From positions 146,247 through 203,222 of the forward strand of contig NZ_CABFWF030000018.1 in assembly GCF_902153245.2 (NCBI RefSeq): a DNA stretch of 56,976 bases, given 5' to 3'. Both the position numbers and the translations under genes were made by a program. The notes under the pieces are model-generated. The model was not told where the DNA came from. It was given only the letters and a program-made list of their open reading frames with translations, and searched no databases. This document shows positions 18,536-28,696 of this stretch, piece by piece; positions within the stretch are counted from its first letter, which is position 1; the number at the start of each line of letters is the position of its first letter. This stretch comes from Pseudorhizobium endolithicum. GTDB taxonomy: Bacteria; Pseudomonadota; Alphaproteobacteria; Rhizobiales; Rhizobiaceae.

Positions 18536-18667
18536 GCGCCTGCTCCTCCCCTTCTTTCATGCAGCCTATACCAAGCGGAAAGCGCGGAGGTAGCAGCCGA
18601 TTACCGCAAGCAGAAAGAGTTCGGCCGAGTATGCGCAGGATCACGCGCGAGGTTGTTGCATCCGCGT

Positions 18668-18696
18668 TTGACGGAGCTCCCCCGCAGGGCCATATT
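18668..18696 (+). promoter_or_regulatory. Sigma70-type promoter of the ribbon-helix-helix gene
   Basis: -35 TTGACG at 18668-18673, a 17-bp spacer, and -10 CATATT at 18691-18696. Transcription would start near 18703, giving an untranslated leader of about 23 bases that contains the GGGAGGA ribosome site. This is a close match to the rhizobial housekeeping consensus. Confidence 0.6.
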
Positions 18697-18725
18697 AGAG
18701 GCACAATAAGAAACGGGAGGAACAT

Positions 18726-19034
18726 ATGTGTGAGATATATGCAGGCCAGGATCCCGGCCGCTATCGTCCCATCAACCGGTCGGTCCGTATCGGAGGGCAT
18801 TCCACCAGCATCCAGCTCGAAGCGGCGTTCTGGGACCTGATCGACGAGATCGCGGCGAAGCAGGGTTATTCCACGGCCCGCTTTCTCTCCACGCTCTACG
18901 ACGAAGCGCTCGAACTCAACGGCTCGATCTCCAACTTCAGTTCGCTTCTGCGGACGAGCTGTCTGATCTATCTGATCGGCAGCGATGGAAGCGGACGCGA
19001 GCAATCACGCCTGCGGATCGTCGCGGCGAACTGA
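18726..19034 (+). CDS. Ribbon-helix-helix domain protein
   Basis: A 102-residue protein with GGGAGGAACAT before the ATG. Residues 16-65 (NRSVRIGGHSTSIQLEAAFW ... ARFLSTLYDEALE) form the RHH_4-type fold common in alphaproteobacteria: a beta strand (TSIQLE) followed by two helices. RHH proteins usually bind DNA as dimers; the target of this family is not established. It has its own promoter and is convergent with pyrG. Confidence 0.8.
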   Translation: MCEIYAGQDPGRYRPINRSVRIGGHSTSIQLEAAFWDLIDEIAAKQGYSTARFLSTLYDEALELNGSISNFSSLLRTSCLIYLIGSDGSGREQSRLRIVAAN

Positions 19035-19044
19035 GAACCGGATC

Positions 19045-19070
19045 GCGGCGCTGCAGGTAGCTGCAGCCGC
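19045..19070. other. Hairpin between convergent RHH and pyrG genes
   Basis: A 7-bp stem GCTGCAG/CTGCAGC (19050-19056, 19061-19067) with extra GC pairs outside a one-base bulge and loop GTAG. There is no T-run, so it is at best a weak, possibly Rho-assisted, termination structure serving either strand. Confidence 0.35.
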
Positions 19071-19118
19071 AGGTTTACCGGGGCGGCCCACGATCGTAGC
19101 GCGGGCTCCCGCCTTACG

Positions 19119-20795
<1,677 letters not shown>

Positions 20796-20827
20796 TCACC
20801 GAAGTGAAGCTGGTTCACGGAATCTGG

Positions 20828-20861
20828 ACAAAAGAAAACCGGCAGGCTTTTGGCCTGCCGG
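20828..20861 (-). terminator. Intrinsic terminator after secG
   Basis: A perfect 9-bp stem CCGGCAGGC/GCCTGCCGG (20839-20847 and 20853-20861) with a 5-base loop. On the minus strand it is followed by TTTTCTTTTG. It lies 22 bp beyond the secG stop and separates secG from pyrG. Confidence 0.88.
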
Positions 20862-20882
20862 AGATTGTTGCGACGACCGCGC

Positions 20883-21314
20883 TTATTGGCCGGTCGGAAC
20901 GCCCGTCGAGTTGGCGGGAGCTGCGGGTGCAGCCGCGCCGCCTTGTGCCGACGTCTCGCCACCCGTCGGCACGCCGCCTTCGGCCGGAGCCTGGGCTGGT
21001 GTGTCGGAGGCCGGTGCCGGACCGAGCGAATCCAGGATGCCGTTGCCGCTGCCCTGCGTCGCCGGGATGCGGTCGAGGATATCCGTCGGGCGCGACTCGT
21101 AGCGGGCCAGGATGCCGAGCGTCATGGAGGTGACGAAAAACAGCGTCGCGAGGATGGCCGTGGTGCGCGTCAGCGCATTGGCCGTGCCGCGCGCCGACAT
21201 GAAGCCCGATCCGCCGCCGACGCCAAGCCCGCCGCCTTCCGAGCGCTGGATCAGCACGACGCCGACAAGGGCGAGCACGATCATGAGGTGGATGACGATC
21301 AAAACGGTTTGCAT
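20883..21314 (-). CDS. secG: Preprotein translocase subunit SecG
   Basis: A 143-residue membrane subunit of the SecYEG channel. The ATG at 21312-21314 starts MQTVLIVIHLMIVLALVGVVL, the first helix; the family text IQRSEGGGLG and a second helix (AILATLFFVTSMTLGIL) follow. The C-terminal 70 residues are a low-complexity A/P/G-rich tail, typical of alphaproteobacterial SecG. Between tpiA upstream and pyrG downstream, all on the minus strand. Confidence 0.93.
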   Translation of the reverse strand: MQTVLIVIHLMIVLALVGVVLIQRSEGGGLGVGGGSGFMSARGTANALTRTTAILATLFFVTSMTLGILARYESRPTDILDRIPATQGSGNGILDSLGPAPASDTPAQAPAEGGVPTGGETSAQGGAAAPAAPANSTGVPTGQ

Positions 21315-21407
21315 GGCAAGATCCCTGCCCTTCGCAAAGGGCATCAATATAAGGTTGGCGGCTCTTTACATGAGGCGGCTGCGCATTCCAAGCCCTTGCG
21401 GAGAGGT

Positions 21408-22178
21408 TTAAGCCATCAGGTCTTCATAGACCCGGTAGATGGCGAGGAAATCCGCCGCTTTCAAGCTCGCCCCGCCGATCAGGGCACCGTCCACATTGGC
21501 GACGGCCATCAGTTCCTTCGCATTGGAAGGCTTGACGGATCCGCCATAGAGGATGCGCATGGACCTTCCCTGTTCGCCGAAGCGCTCGACCAGTTCTCGA
21601 CGCATGAAGGCGTGTGCCTCCTCCACATCGGCCACCGTCGGCGTCAGTCCACTGCCGATCGCCCATACCGGCTCGTAGGCAATCACGGTGTTCGAGGCCT
21701 CCGCGCCATCAGGAACCGATCCGGCAAGCTGGCGCTTCAAGACATCGAGAGTCTGCGCCGACTTCCGTTCGTCCGCCGTCTCGCCGATGCAGATGATTGC
21801 GGTCAGGTCAGCAGCATGAGCAGCGTCAGCCTTGGCGCGGACAAGGGCGTCGCTCTCGGCATGGTCCGTGCGGCGCTCGGAGTGGCCGACAATCACATAG
21901 GTCCCGAAGCAGTCGGCAATCATCTCGGCCGATATGTCTCCGGTGTGCGCGCCGGAAACCGCCTGATGGCAATCCTGTGCGCCGATCGCCAGGGGGCTGT
22001 CGGTGCAGAGGGCGGTCGCCACATATAGCAGCGTCGCCGGCGGGCAGATCAGTGCTTCGACTTTCCGTGACAGCTCACCTGTCACTCCGTCGCTGATCGC
22101 CTTGATCTGATCCAACGACGCCCGCGTCCCATTCATCTTCCAGTTTCCCGCAACCAGCGGCCGCACCTCAGGCGTCAT
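21408..22178 (-). CDS. tpiA: Triose-phosphate isomerase
   Basis: A 256-residue TIM-barrel enzyme interconverting dihydroxyacetone phosphate and glyceraldehyde 3-phosphate. The start at 22178 is fixed by AAGGAG with 8 bp spacing; ten more residues are open upstream. Catalytic residues are visible: K in AGNWKMNG, H in [10 protein letters not shown] in [20 protein letters not shown] forms the phosphate loop. Upstream of secG, with a 93-bp gap. Confidence 0.97.
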   Translation of the reverse strand: MTPEVRPLVAGNWKMNGTRASLDQIKAISDGVTGELSRKVEALICPPATLLYVATALCTDSPLAIGAQDCHQAVSGAHTGDISAEMIADCFGTYVIVGHSERRTDHAESDALVRAKADAAHAADLTAIICIGETADERKSAQTLDVLKRQLAGSVPDGAEASNTVIAYEPVWAIGSGLTPTVADVEEAHAFMRRELVERFGEQGRSMRILYGGSVKPSNAKELMAVANVDGALIGGASLKAADFLAIYRVYEDLMA

Positions 22179-22282
22179 CCGTTTCGCTCCTTCCCGGCGG
22201 GCATACATCCCGCGTTATCGCTTGCGAGCGTTTTAGTTCGATCCTGCCGAAAATCCACGAAAAACGACCGGTACGTTCCGGA

Positions 22283-23164
22283 TCATCCTGCTGTCAGAAG
22301 GAAGTTCAGCACCTTGCGCCAGTCCGTCATGCGGATCGGCGTACCGTGGCTGCCGGTATTAAACACGGTCATCCGCACGGGATAGCCGGCCGCATGGAGC
22401 TTCCTGTAGACGGCGACCGGCCCCTCTACCGGATAGACGCTGTCGGCGCTGCCATGGGCGAGGTAGAGAGGCACTCGCCGCCGTCCGGCCGCCGTGGCCA
22501 TGAATTCGGGGTCTGGCGGGCCGCCGAGCAAGACTATACCGTCGAGCTTCTGCACCACCTCCTGACGGCTGATGCCCGAGCAGATCATGCCGCCCATGGA
22601 TGCGCAGGCGAGGAAGACGGGCCGCCCCGCCGAGCTTTCGGACGCGTGCCGGACCAGCGCCGCGATGTCGGTGGCGCCTGCCTGATCGAAGGAGGCGACG
22701 GTCGGGGAGTAATAGGTCCCGCCGTTGCCGACGACGAGGTTCTTCAGCCGGTTGAAATTGCCTCCGAAGCTGAAATCGTTCGCGCCGAGCCGGCGGTCTC
22801 CGCCCCTGCCATGCACGAAAATCACCGTGAAATCCGCATTCCGCTGCGGACCGACCCGCGTCACCTCGATCGGCCGGGTCCCGAGCGAGAGGGTTTCATC
22901 GACCTGATGCCGCTTCACCCCCGTCGAGACGTAGCGGGACTTGACCCGCCGCTCCGGCACCTGATCACGGCCGTTGATGTCTCGCATCTCCTGATAGTCG
23001 ACAACTTCGAAATCACCCCCGTCGGCTTTCTCCAACACACCGGCCCCGGAAAAGAGCTGATCCTTGAAGGGACCTATGGGCCCTTGAGCGGCAGCCGGAA
23101 AGCCGATGACGAGCGAAAGGGCCAGCGCAGAAACGATGACCAGGGCGAAATGAACTGTGGACAT
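22283..23164 (-). CDS. Secreted alpha/beta hydrolase
   Basis: A 293-residue exported hydrolase. The ATG at 23162-23164 is preferred because a signal peptide follows at once (MSTVHFALVIVSALALSLVI). The fold shows an oxyanion strand VIFVHGRGGD near residue 115-125, the nucleophile in CASMGG, the acid in LAHGSADSVYP and the histidine in NTGSHGTPI. The elbow has Cys in place of the first Gly of GxSxG. Substrate unknown; carboxylesterase or lipase-like are possible. It is divergent from parE. Confidence 0.75.
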   Translation of the reverse strand: MSTVHFALVIVSALALSLVIGFPAAAQGPIGPFKDQLFSGAGVLEKADGGDFEVVDYQEMRDINGRDQVPERRVKSRYVSTGVKRHQVDETLSLGTRPIEVTRVGPQRNADFTVIFVHGRGGDRRLGANDFSFGGNFNRLKNLVVGNGGTYYSPTVASFDQAGATDIAALVRHASESSAGRPVFLACASMGGMICSGISRQEVVQKLDGIVLLGGPPDPEFMATAAGRRRVPLYLAHGSADSVYPVEGPVAVYRKLHAAGYPVRMTVFNTGSHGTPIRMTDWRKVLNFLLTAG

Positions 23165-23359
23165 GGAAGCATCATCGTCCCTCGCGGCGCGATTCTTTCT
23201 TGCCATGGTCGATCCGACGCCCCATTGCTCGGAAGACACCATTTCGGTGCGGCATCGTGAAAATGCCGGTTTTCTGGCACTATTGCCGGCGATTCGAAAC
23301 ATCATGAGATGGGTATGGCCTCTTCCTCAGCCCCTCGACAGGTAGTACCGACTGACCCG

Positions 23360-25408
23360 ATGGATGACAATAACGACCTTTTTGCAGATCTGCCTCTCGC
23401 CAAGCCCGTAGAGGTGGCGCCGGAGCCGGCTGTTCCGGTCGCCCAGCCCAGCGCCGCCCGTCCGACGCCAGCAACCTCGACCGACGACTACGGAGCATCC
23501 TCCATCCGGGTCCTCGAGGGCCTGGAGCCGGTACGCATGCGCCCCGGCATGTATATCGGCGGTACCGACGAAAAGGCGCTGCACCACCTGTTTGCCGAAG
23601 TCATCGACAACTCGATGGACGAGGCGGTCGCCGGCCATGCCAATTTCATCGAGGTACACCTGGATACCGAGGGCTGCCTGACGGTTAGCGACAACGGGCG
23701 CGGCATTCCGGTGGAGAACCATCCCCAGGTCCCGGGCAAATCCACGCTCGAAGTGATCATGACGAAGCTGCATGCCGGCGGCAAATTCGACGGCAAGGCC
23801 TACGAGACCTCGGGCGGCCTGCACGGGGTCGGCGTCTCCGTCGTCAATGCGCTTTCCGACGTGCTGGAGGTCGAGGTCGCGCGCGACCGCAAGCTCTACC
23901 GCCAGCGTTTTTCACGCGGTGTTCCCCAAGGTGGCCTGGAGGAACTGGGACCGGTCCACAACCGGCGCGGCACCCGCGTCCGTTTCCATCCCGACCCGCA
24001 GATCTTCGGTGATCACGCGCGATTCGATGCCGGCCGCATCTTCCGCATGGCGCGCTCCAAGGCCTATCTGTTCGGCGGCGTCGAAATCCGCTGGTCCTGC
24101 GATCCCGGCGTCGTGCCACCGGATGGTGACATTCCCGAAAAGGCGGTCTTCCACTTTCCAGGCGGGCTCAGGGACTATCTTGCGGCCACACTCGGGAAGG
24201 ACTTTACCGTCACTCGCGAGATCTTTGCCGGCCGGACCGAGAAGACCGGCGGCCATGGCGCGCTGGAATGGGCGATCACCTGGTACGGCGGAGATCCTCA
24301 GGTCCATTCCTACTGCAACACGATTCCCACTCCCGAAGGTGGTACACACGAGGCGGGGCTGCGAATCGCCCTGACGAAGGGCCTCAAGAACTACGCCGAA
24401 CTCACTCAGAACAAGCGCGCCGCGCAGATCACCACCGATGATGTGATGATCTCCGCCGTCGGCATGCTGTCGGTGTTCATCCGTGAGCCGGAATTCGTCG
24501 GCCAGACGAAGGACAAGCTGGCCACGGTCGAGGCTCAACGTATCGTGGAAAACGCGCTGCGCGATCCCTTCGACCACTATCTCGCCGGCAATCCTGCCGA
24601 AGCCGCCAAGCTGCTCGACTGGGTCATCGAGCGCGCCGAAGAGCGCCTGCGCCGACGCAAGGAGAAGGAAGTCAACCGCAAGACGGCGGTGCGCAAGCTG
24701 CGACTTCCGGGCAAGCTGGCGGACTGCTCGCAGAATACGGCGGAAGGCGCGGAACTCTTCATCGTCGAAGGCGATTCGGCCGGCGGCTCGGCGAAGCAGG
24801 GGCGCAATCGAGCGAACCAGGCAATCCTTCCTCTGCGCGGCAAGATCCTCAACGTCGGCAGCGCAAGCCGGGACAAGCTCTCGGCAAACCAGCAGATCGC
24901 GGACCTGATCCAGGCCCTCGGCTGCGGGACACGCACCAAGTACCGCGAGGAGGATCTCCGCTACGAACGCATCATCATCATGACGGATGCGGACGTCGAC
25001 GGGGCGCATATCGCGTCACTGCTGATCACCTTCTTCTACCAGGAGATGCCGGAACTCATCCGCGGAAACCATCTCTATCTGGCGGTGCCACCGCTCTACG
25101 TCCTTCGCCAAGGCGGCAAGACCGTCTATGCCAGGGACGACGCCCATCGCGCCGAACTGATGGCTACCCTATTCAAGGGCAAGAAGGTCGAAGTCGGGCG
25201 CTTCAAGGGTCTCGGCGAGATGCTGCCGGCACAGCTCAAGGAAACCACCATGGATCCGGCGAAGCGGACGCTGCTGCGGGTCGCGATCGACGACGTGGAC
25301 TTCGAAGGAACCCGCGAGGCGGTGGACAACCTGATGGGCACGCGGCCGGAAGCGCGCTTCCGCTTCATCCAGGAACGTGCCGCTTTCGCCGACAATCTGG
25401 ATATCTGA
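23360..25408 (+). CDS. parE: DNA topoisomerase IV subunit B
   Basis: A 682-residue ATPase subunit of the decatenase. The start at 23360 (MDDNNDLF) is chosen from memory of rhizobial ParE N-termini; an ATG at 23309 would add 17 residues, and neither has a strong ribosome site. GHKL ATPase motifs: EVIDNSMDEA, DNGRGIPVE, GLHGVGVSVVNALS. The TOPRIM region carries EGDSAGGSAKQ and MTDADVDGAHI. It is ParE rather than GyrB by the lack of the GyrB-type C-terminal insertion and by length. The partner parC is outside the window. Confidence 0.93.
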   Translation: MDDNNDLFADLPLAKPVEVAPEPAVPVAQPSAARPTPATSTDDYGASSIRVLEGLEPVRMRPGMYIGGTDEKALHHLFAEVIDNSMDEAVAGHANFIEVHLDTEGCLTVSDNGRGIPVENHPQVPGKSTLEVIMTKLHAGGKFDGKAYETSGGLHGVGVSVVNALSDVLEVEVARDRKLYRQRFSRGVPQGGLEELGPVHNRRGTRVRFHPDPQIFGDHARFDAGRIFRMARSKAYLFGGVEIRWSCDPGVVPPDGDIPEKAVFHFPGGLRDYLAATLGKDFTVTREIFAGRTEKTGGHGALEWAITWYGGDPQVHSYCNTIPTPEGGTHEAGLRIALTKGLKNYAELTQNKRAAQITTDDVMISAVGMLSVFIREPEFVGQTKDKLATVEAQRIVENALRDPFDHYLAGNPAEAAKLLDWVIERAEERLRRRKEKEVNRKTAVRKLRLPGKLADCSQNTAEGAELFIVEGDSAGGSAKQGRNRANQAILPLRGKILNVGSASRDKLSANQQIADLIQALGCGTRTKYREEDLRYERIIIMTDADVDGAHIASLLITFFYQEMPELIRGNHLYLAVPPLYVLRQGGKTVYARDDAHRAELMATLFKGKKVEVGRFKGLGEMLPAQLKETTMDPAKRTLLRVAIDDVDFEGTREAVDNLMGTRPEARFRFIQERAAFADNLDI

Positions 25409-25440
25409 TCCAGCCTGACCGCTGGATCGGAAGGATATCC
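25399..25440. terminator. Nested inverted repeat between convergent parE and bphP
   Basis: The inner stem GATCCAGC/GCTGGATC (25407-25414, 25421-25428) with a 6-base loop lies inside an outer stem GGATATC/GATATCC (25399-25405, 25434-25440). It overlaps the parE stop codon and ends 7 bp before the bphP stop. No T-run is present; a role as a two-way transcription barrier is likely but inferred. Confidence 0.5.
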
Positions 25441-25446
25441 TCAGGG

Positions 25447-27990
25447 CTAACGACCGGCCAGGACCGTAGCAACGGTGGAAATAAGGGCGGACACCTCGTA
25501 GGGCTTGCGGAGAACCGGCACGTCGAGGTTGGCGGGAATGATGGAGCGATCCGTGTAACCGGTCGCGAACATGAACGGTATGCCGCGCCGCGTCAGCTCC
25601 TGTGCCACCGGCAAGGAGGTTCCTGTGCCGAGATTGACGTCGAGGATGGCTATGTCCGGCCTGAACTGCTCCAATTTCCGCAGCGCCTCGGCAGCGGAGG
25701 GAATGGTCGTGACCCTGCTCAGACCGTGGGCGGCCAGCATCATCTCGACATCGGCGGCGATCAGCATCTGGTCCTCGACCAGGAGCAGTTCCACATCTGC
25801 CAAATCGAGCCCCTGCGGAGCCGGCGCTGCCGAATGAACTGGCTCCGGAACGACCACGTCAACCCCACTATCGGGGTGGATGTGCTTGGAGGGAATGCAG
25901 AAATATCCTTCAAGTCCGGTGGACGGATACTCGATCCTGCTCTCCCCCTCCAGTTCGTAACTGATGCTGCGGCCGATGAGGACGCTTCCGAAACCGGTGC
26001 GGGTCGGAGCAGCGACGGTCGGGCCGCCCTCTTCCAGCCACCGGATTTCGCAGCTGCCGGCATCGCTGCGGCTCCACCGCACGGTCAGCATCCCTCCCTT
26101 GGACGACAGGGCACCATATTTGGCCGCATTGGTCGCCATTTCGTGGAGAACCAGCGCCATGACCGAGAAGGATCTCGCATCGAGCCATACGGGCGGCCCT
26201 TCGAGAAGGATCTTGGTCTCCCCGGATTGGTAGGGCCGCAGCTCTGCGTAGAGGAGGTCACGCAACATGCCGCCGTCTCCGCCGCGGACGATCTGATCAT
26301 GCGCAAGCGCGAGAGCCTGAATCCTGCCCTTCAACGATTCGACGTAGCCCCGAATATCCTGACCCGTGTCTACCGGTTGGCCCACCAGCGACATGATCAC
26401 GGACAGGATATTCTTGACGCGATGGTTGAGCTCCTCGTTCAGCATCCGCTGGCGCACATCCGCCTTGCCACGCTCGTCGGCGATCAATTCGTTGTGGTGC
26501 AGAACGATTTCAACCAGAACCCCCCGGAGGGCCTCCGCCACCTCGATATCCGCCTCCGACCAGGGCTGTGCCTGATCGCGGACGGTTTCCTTCCAGATCG
26601 CGAAGCTCTTGCGCGGCGTCAGGCGGTCTCCCAATGGTCCGGCTTCATAGGATTTGTCGGGATTGCCCGCCCAGTTCAGGGTCTGGATCACCTCGCGGCG
26701 GAAGAAGAAGAGATAGTCACGGGAACGCTGGGACAGCGGTATCGCGACGAGACCTGCAAATACCTTCTCCGGAGCATCCAGATCAGGAAAGTGCAGGGAA
26801 AACCTGTGGGTGGACCAGATGCGGCCGGCCGCCGTCTCCGCGACGCGTTCCGCCAATCGCGCCGCCAGTCGTTCATCCGGGGCCGTACCGGCGCTTGCCC
26901 AGCTACCGCCGAGCCACAAACCGACACCGTCGCACGGAAGCATCGAGCGGAAATCGTCCAGCGAGGAGCGAAGCAGCTGGCGGATGTCCGTGTGATGCGA
27001 TGCCTGCTGAAGAAACTGGTCCAGCGAGCGGCGGACCGCCTGACTCTTCTGGACGACCTGCTTCTGCAGCAAGGCGCCGAGGTGGAGCGAGAAGAACTCG
27101 CCGAATGTCTCGGCGGCAATGCGCTGGGGCATGGACAGGACCTTCGGCGAATAATGATGGCAGGCGATGAGCCCCCATAATTCTCCGTCCACGATGATGG
27201 AGATAGACATCGAGGCCCCGACGCCCATGTTGCGCAGGTATTCGCAGTGAACGGGAGAGACGCTTCGAAGGTGGGCGAACGAAAGGTCCAGCGGAGAATC
27301 CGCCTCGTCGCGTTCAGGGACGAGACGCACCCGTTCGTTCCGGGCGTCCGTTATGATCCGGATGGTGTTCTTCAGGTAAAGGATGCGAGCCTGTTTCGGG
27401 ATGTCGCTTGCCGGAAAGTACTGTCCCTTGAAGCTCTCCAGATCACGGCGCTTGTGCTCGCTGATGACCTTCCCGGCGCCATCCTCCTCGAATCGGTAGA
27501 TCATCACCCGGTCATAGCCGAGAAGCGCGTGGATCAACCGGCTGGAACGCTCCAGCAACTGATCGACTTTCCCGATATTCCTGATCCGGCTGATGAGCAT
27601 CCGCGCTACTTCGAGGGGCTGATCGGCGGTGGCAGTGATCGGCTCGAATTCGATGATGGCGTTGGCTTCATGCAGGTGGACGGAGACGTCGAAACGGTGA
27701 CCAGCGGGAAGCTGGAGGCCGTGGCGGAGTGCGGGGCGCGCAGGATCACCGGCAGTCGCAATCGCGTTTCGGAGCGTATGGGCCACCTCCCGCCCGAACA
27801 CATCCTCCAGCCGCGCTCCCACCGCCAACGGCCCGACCGAAAGCATTTCGGCCGCGTTGGCGGAATAGCGGAGTACTGTCGTGCCAGTGGGATCGCAGGC
27901 GATCAGGCAGCCGTGCGGCTGGATGGTCCCGGGGATCTGTATCGGTTCCCGGTCGCAGTTCGTGAGGTCCACCGCTGCTGTGTCACGCAT
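25447..27990 (-). CDS. bphP: Bacteriophytochrome HWE histidine kinase with C-terminal receiver
   Basis: An 847-residue red/far-red light sensor kinase. Start ATG 27988-27990 (MRDTAAVDLTNCDREP) overlaps the heme oxygenase stop by 8 bp. Domains: PAS with biliverdin-attaching Cys12 (NCDREPIQIPG); GAF about 140-310 with PASDIP at 193-198 and the histidines of SPVHCEYL and ACHHYS; PHY with tongue motif PRKSF at 459-463; an HWE/HisKA_2-type kinase with H523 in ELNHRVKN and the N-box LHEMATNAAKYG; a receiver over the last 120 residues with AILDVNLGTG and LRKPYE. The receiver may be the immediate phosphate acceptor. No output regulator is adjacent. Confidence 0.94.
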   Translation of the reverse strand: MRDTAAVDLTNCDREPIQIPGTIQPHGCLIACDPTGTTVLRYSANAAEMLSVGPLAVGARLEDVFGREVAHTLRNAIATAGDPARPALRHGLQLPAGHRFDVSVHLHEANAIIEFEPITATADQPLEVARMLISRIRNIGKVDQLLERSSRLIHALLGYDRVMIYRFEEDGAGKVISEHKRRDLESFKGQYFPASDIPKQARILYLKNTIRIITDARNERVRLVPERDEADSPLDLSFAHLRSVSPVHCEYLRNMGVGASMSISIIVDGELWGLIACHHYSPKVLSMPQRIAAETFGEFFSLHLGALLQKQVVQKSQAVRRSLDQFLQQASHHTDIRQLLRSSLDDFRSMLPCDGVGLWLGGSWASAGTAPDERLAARLAERVAETAAGRIWSTHRFSLHFPDLDAPEKVFAGLVAIPLSQRSRDYLFFFRREVIQTLNWAGNPDKSYEAGPLGDRLTPRKSFAIWKETVRDQAQPWSEADIEVAEALRGVLVEIVLHHNELIADERGKADVRQRMLNEELNHRVKNILSVIMSLVGQPVDTGQDIRGYVESLKGRIQALALAHDQIVRGGDGGMLRDLLYAELRPYQSGETKILLEGPPVWLDARSFSVMALVLHEMATNAAKYGALSSKGGMLTVRWSRSDAGSCEIRWLEEGGPTVAAPTRTGFGSVLIGRSISYELEGESRIEYPSTGLEGYFCIPSKHIHPDSGVDVVVPEPVHSAAPAPQGLDLADVELLLVEDQMLIAADVEMMLAAHGLSRVTTIPSAAEALRKLEQFRPDIAILDVNLGTGTSLPVAQELTRRGIPFMFATGYTDRSIIPANLDVPVLRKPYEVSALISTVATVLAGR

Positions 27991-28540
27991 CCTGAAGATC
28001 CTCGAAGGCATGTCCCGCGGCGGCAAACACCAATTCGGATGCCTCCACCATGCTATCCAGGTTCAGATCCGGCGCCTCCTCCAGCAGCCGCACCACCTCT
28101 CTCCAGCGCTCGACCGACTCGGCCTGCGCGGCGAGATGCCGAGCTCCGAATGAGCCACTCAAACCCAGTTTCTGGGCCTGCCGATACAGGACTCGGGCGC
28201 CCAGGCTCGACCCCTCCACCACGTAGAGCATCCCCAGCAAGACCTCCCGGTCAACGGCAGGAACGGGGAAATCACCCGTGGCCGGCACGTCCATTCCGAG
28301 ATCCAGCAGATCCCGCCTGACCAGGGGCGCGAGCTGATATCCCCTGTCCAGCACCGGGGACAAGAGAGGCCAGCGCTCGTCATCCATCGCCCGCTCCAGG
28401 CCGGCACGAAAAGCGTAGATGCCCCGAAGATACCGGCGATACGACCCGATCGTGGTGAAGGAGCCGATAAGGGCTTCGACCTTGGCATGGGAAGCGGATG
28501 TACGATGCCGAATGAGGAACCGCCGCGAAAATGAAAACAT
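27983..28540 (-). CDS. bphO: Biliverdin-producing heme oxygenase
   Basis: A protein of about 185 residues in the bacterial heme oxygenase family, which opens heme to biliverdin, the bacteriophytochrome chromophore. The start at ATG 28538-28540 (MFSFSRRFLIRHRTSASHAKVEA) puts the proximal heme ligand at His18; 22 further upstream codons are open but lack family text. GSSLGARVLYRQ near residue 118 matches the distal helix. The 8-bp overlap with bphP means chromophore and apoprotein are made together. It could also feed iron release from heme, but the context points to light sensing. Confidence 0.88.
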   Translation of the reverse strand: MFSFSRRFLIRHRTSASHAKVEALIGSFTTIGSYRRYLRGIYAFRAGLERAMDDERWPLLSPVLDRGYQLAPLVRRDLLDLGMDVPATGDFPVPAVDREVLLGMLYVVEGSSLGARVLYRQAQKLGLSGSFGARHLAAQAESVERWREVVRLLEEAPDLNLDSMVEASELVFAAAGHAFEDLQDA

Positions 28541-28696
28541 CAGCACAAATCGATGAGTTGGATATTCGTCATATTTAGCCCTTACCTCATAAGGAACAAG
28601 GCGCAAAGCTGCGAAAAGAGGATCGCGTGTCCCGCAACTTGTGCCATAACTGCAACGAACCCATCTACGGGCTCTCGTAACGGATTGGGATTGACG

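Noticed and set aside
25726..27180. A 484-codon plus-strand frame opposite bphP
   Set aside because: Antisense to a protein with complete phytochrome and kinase motifs.
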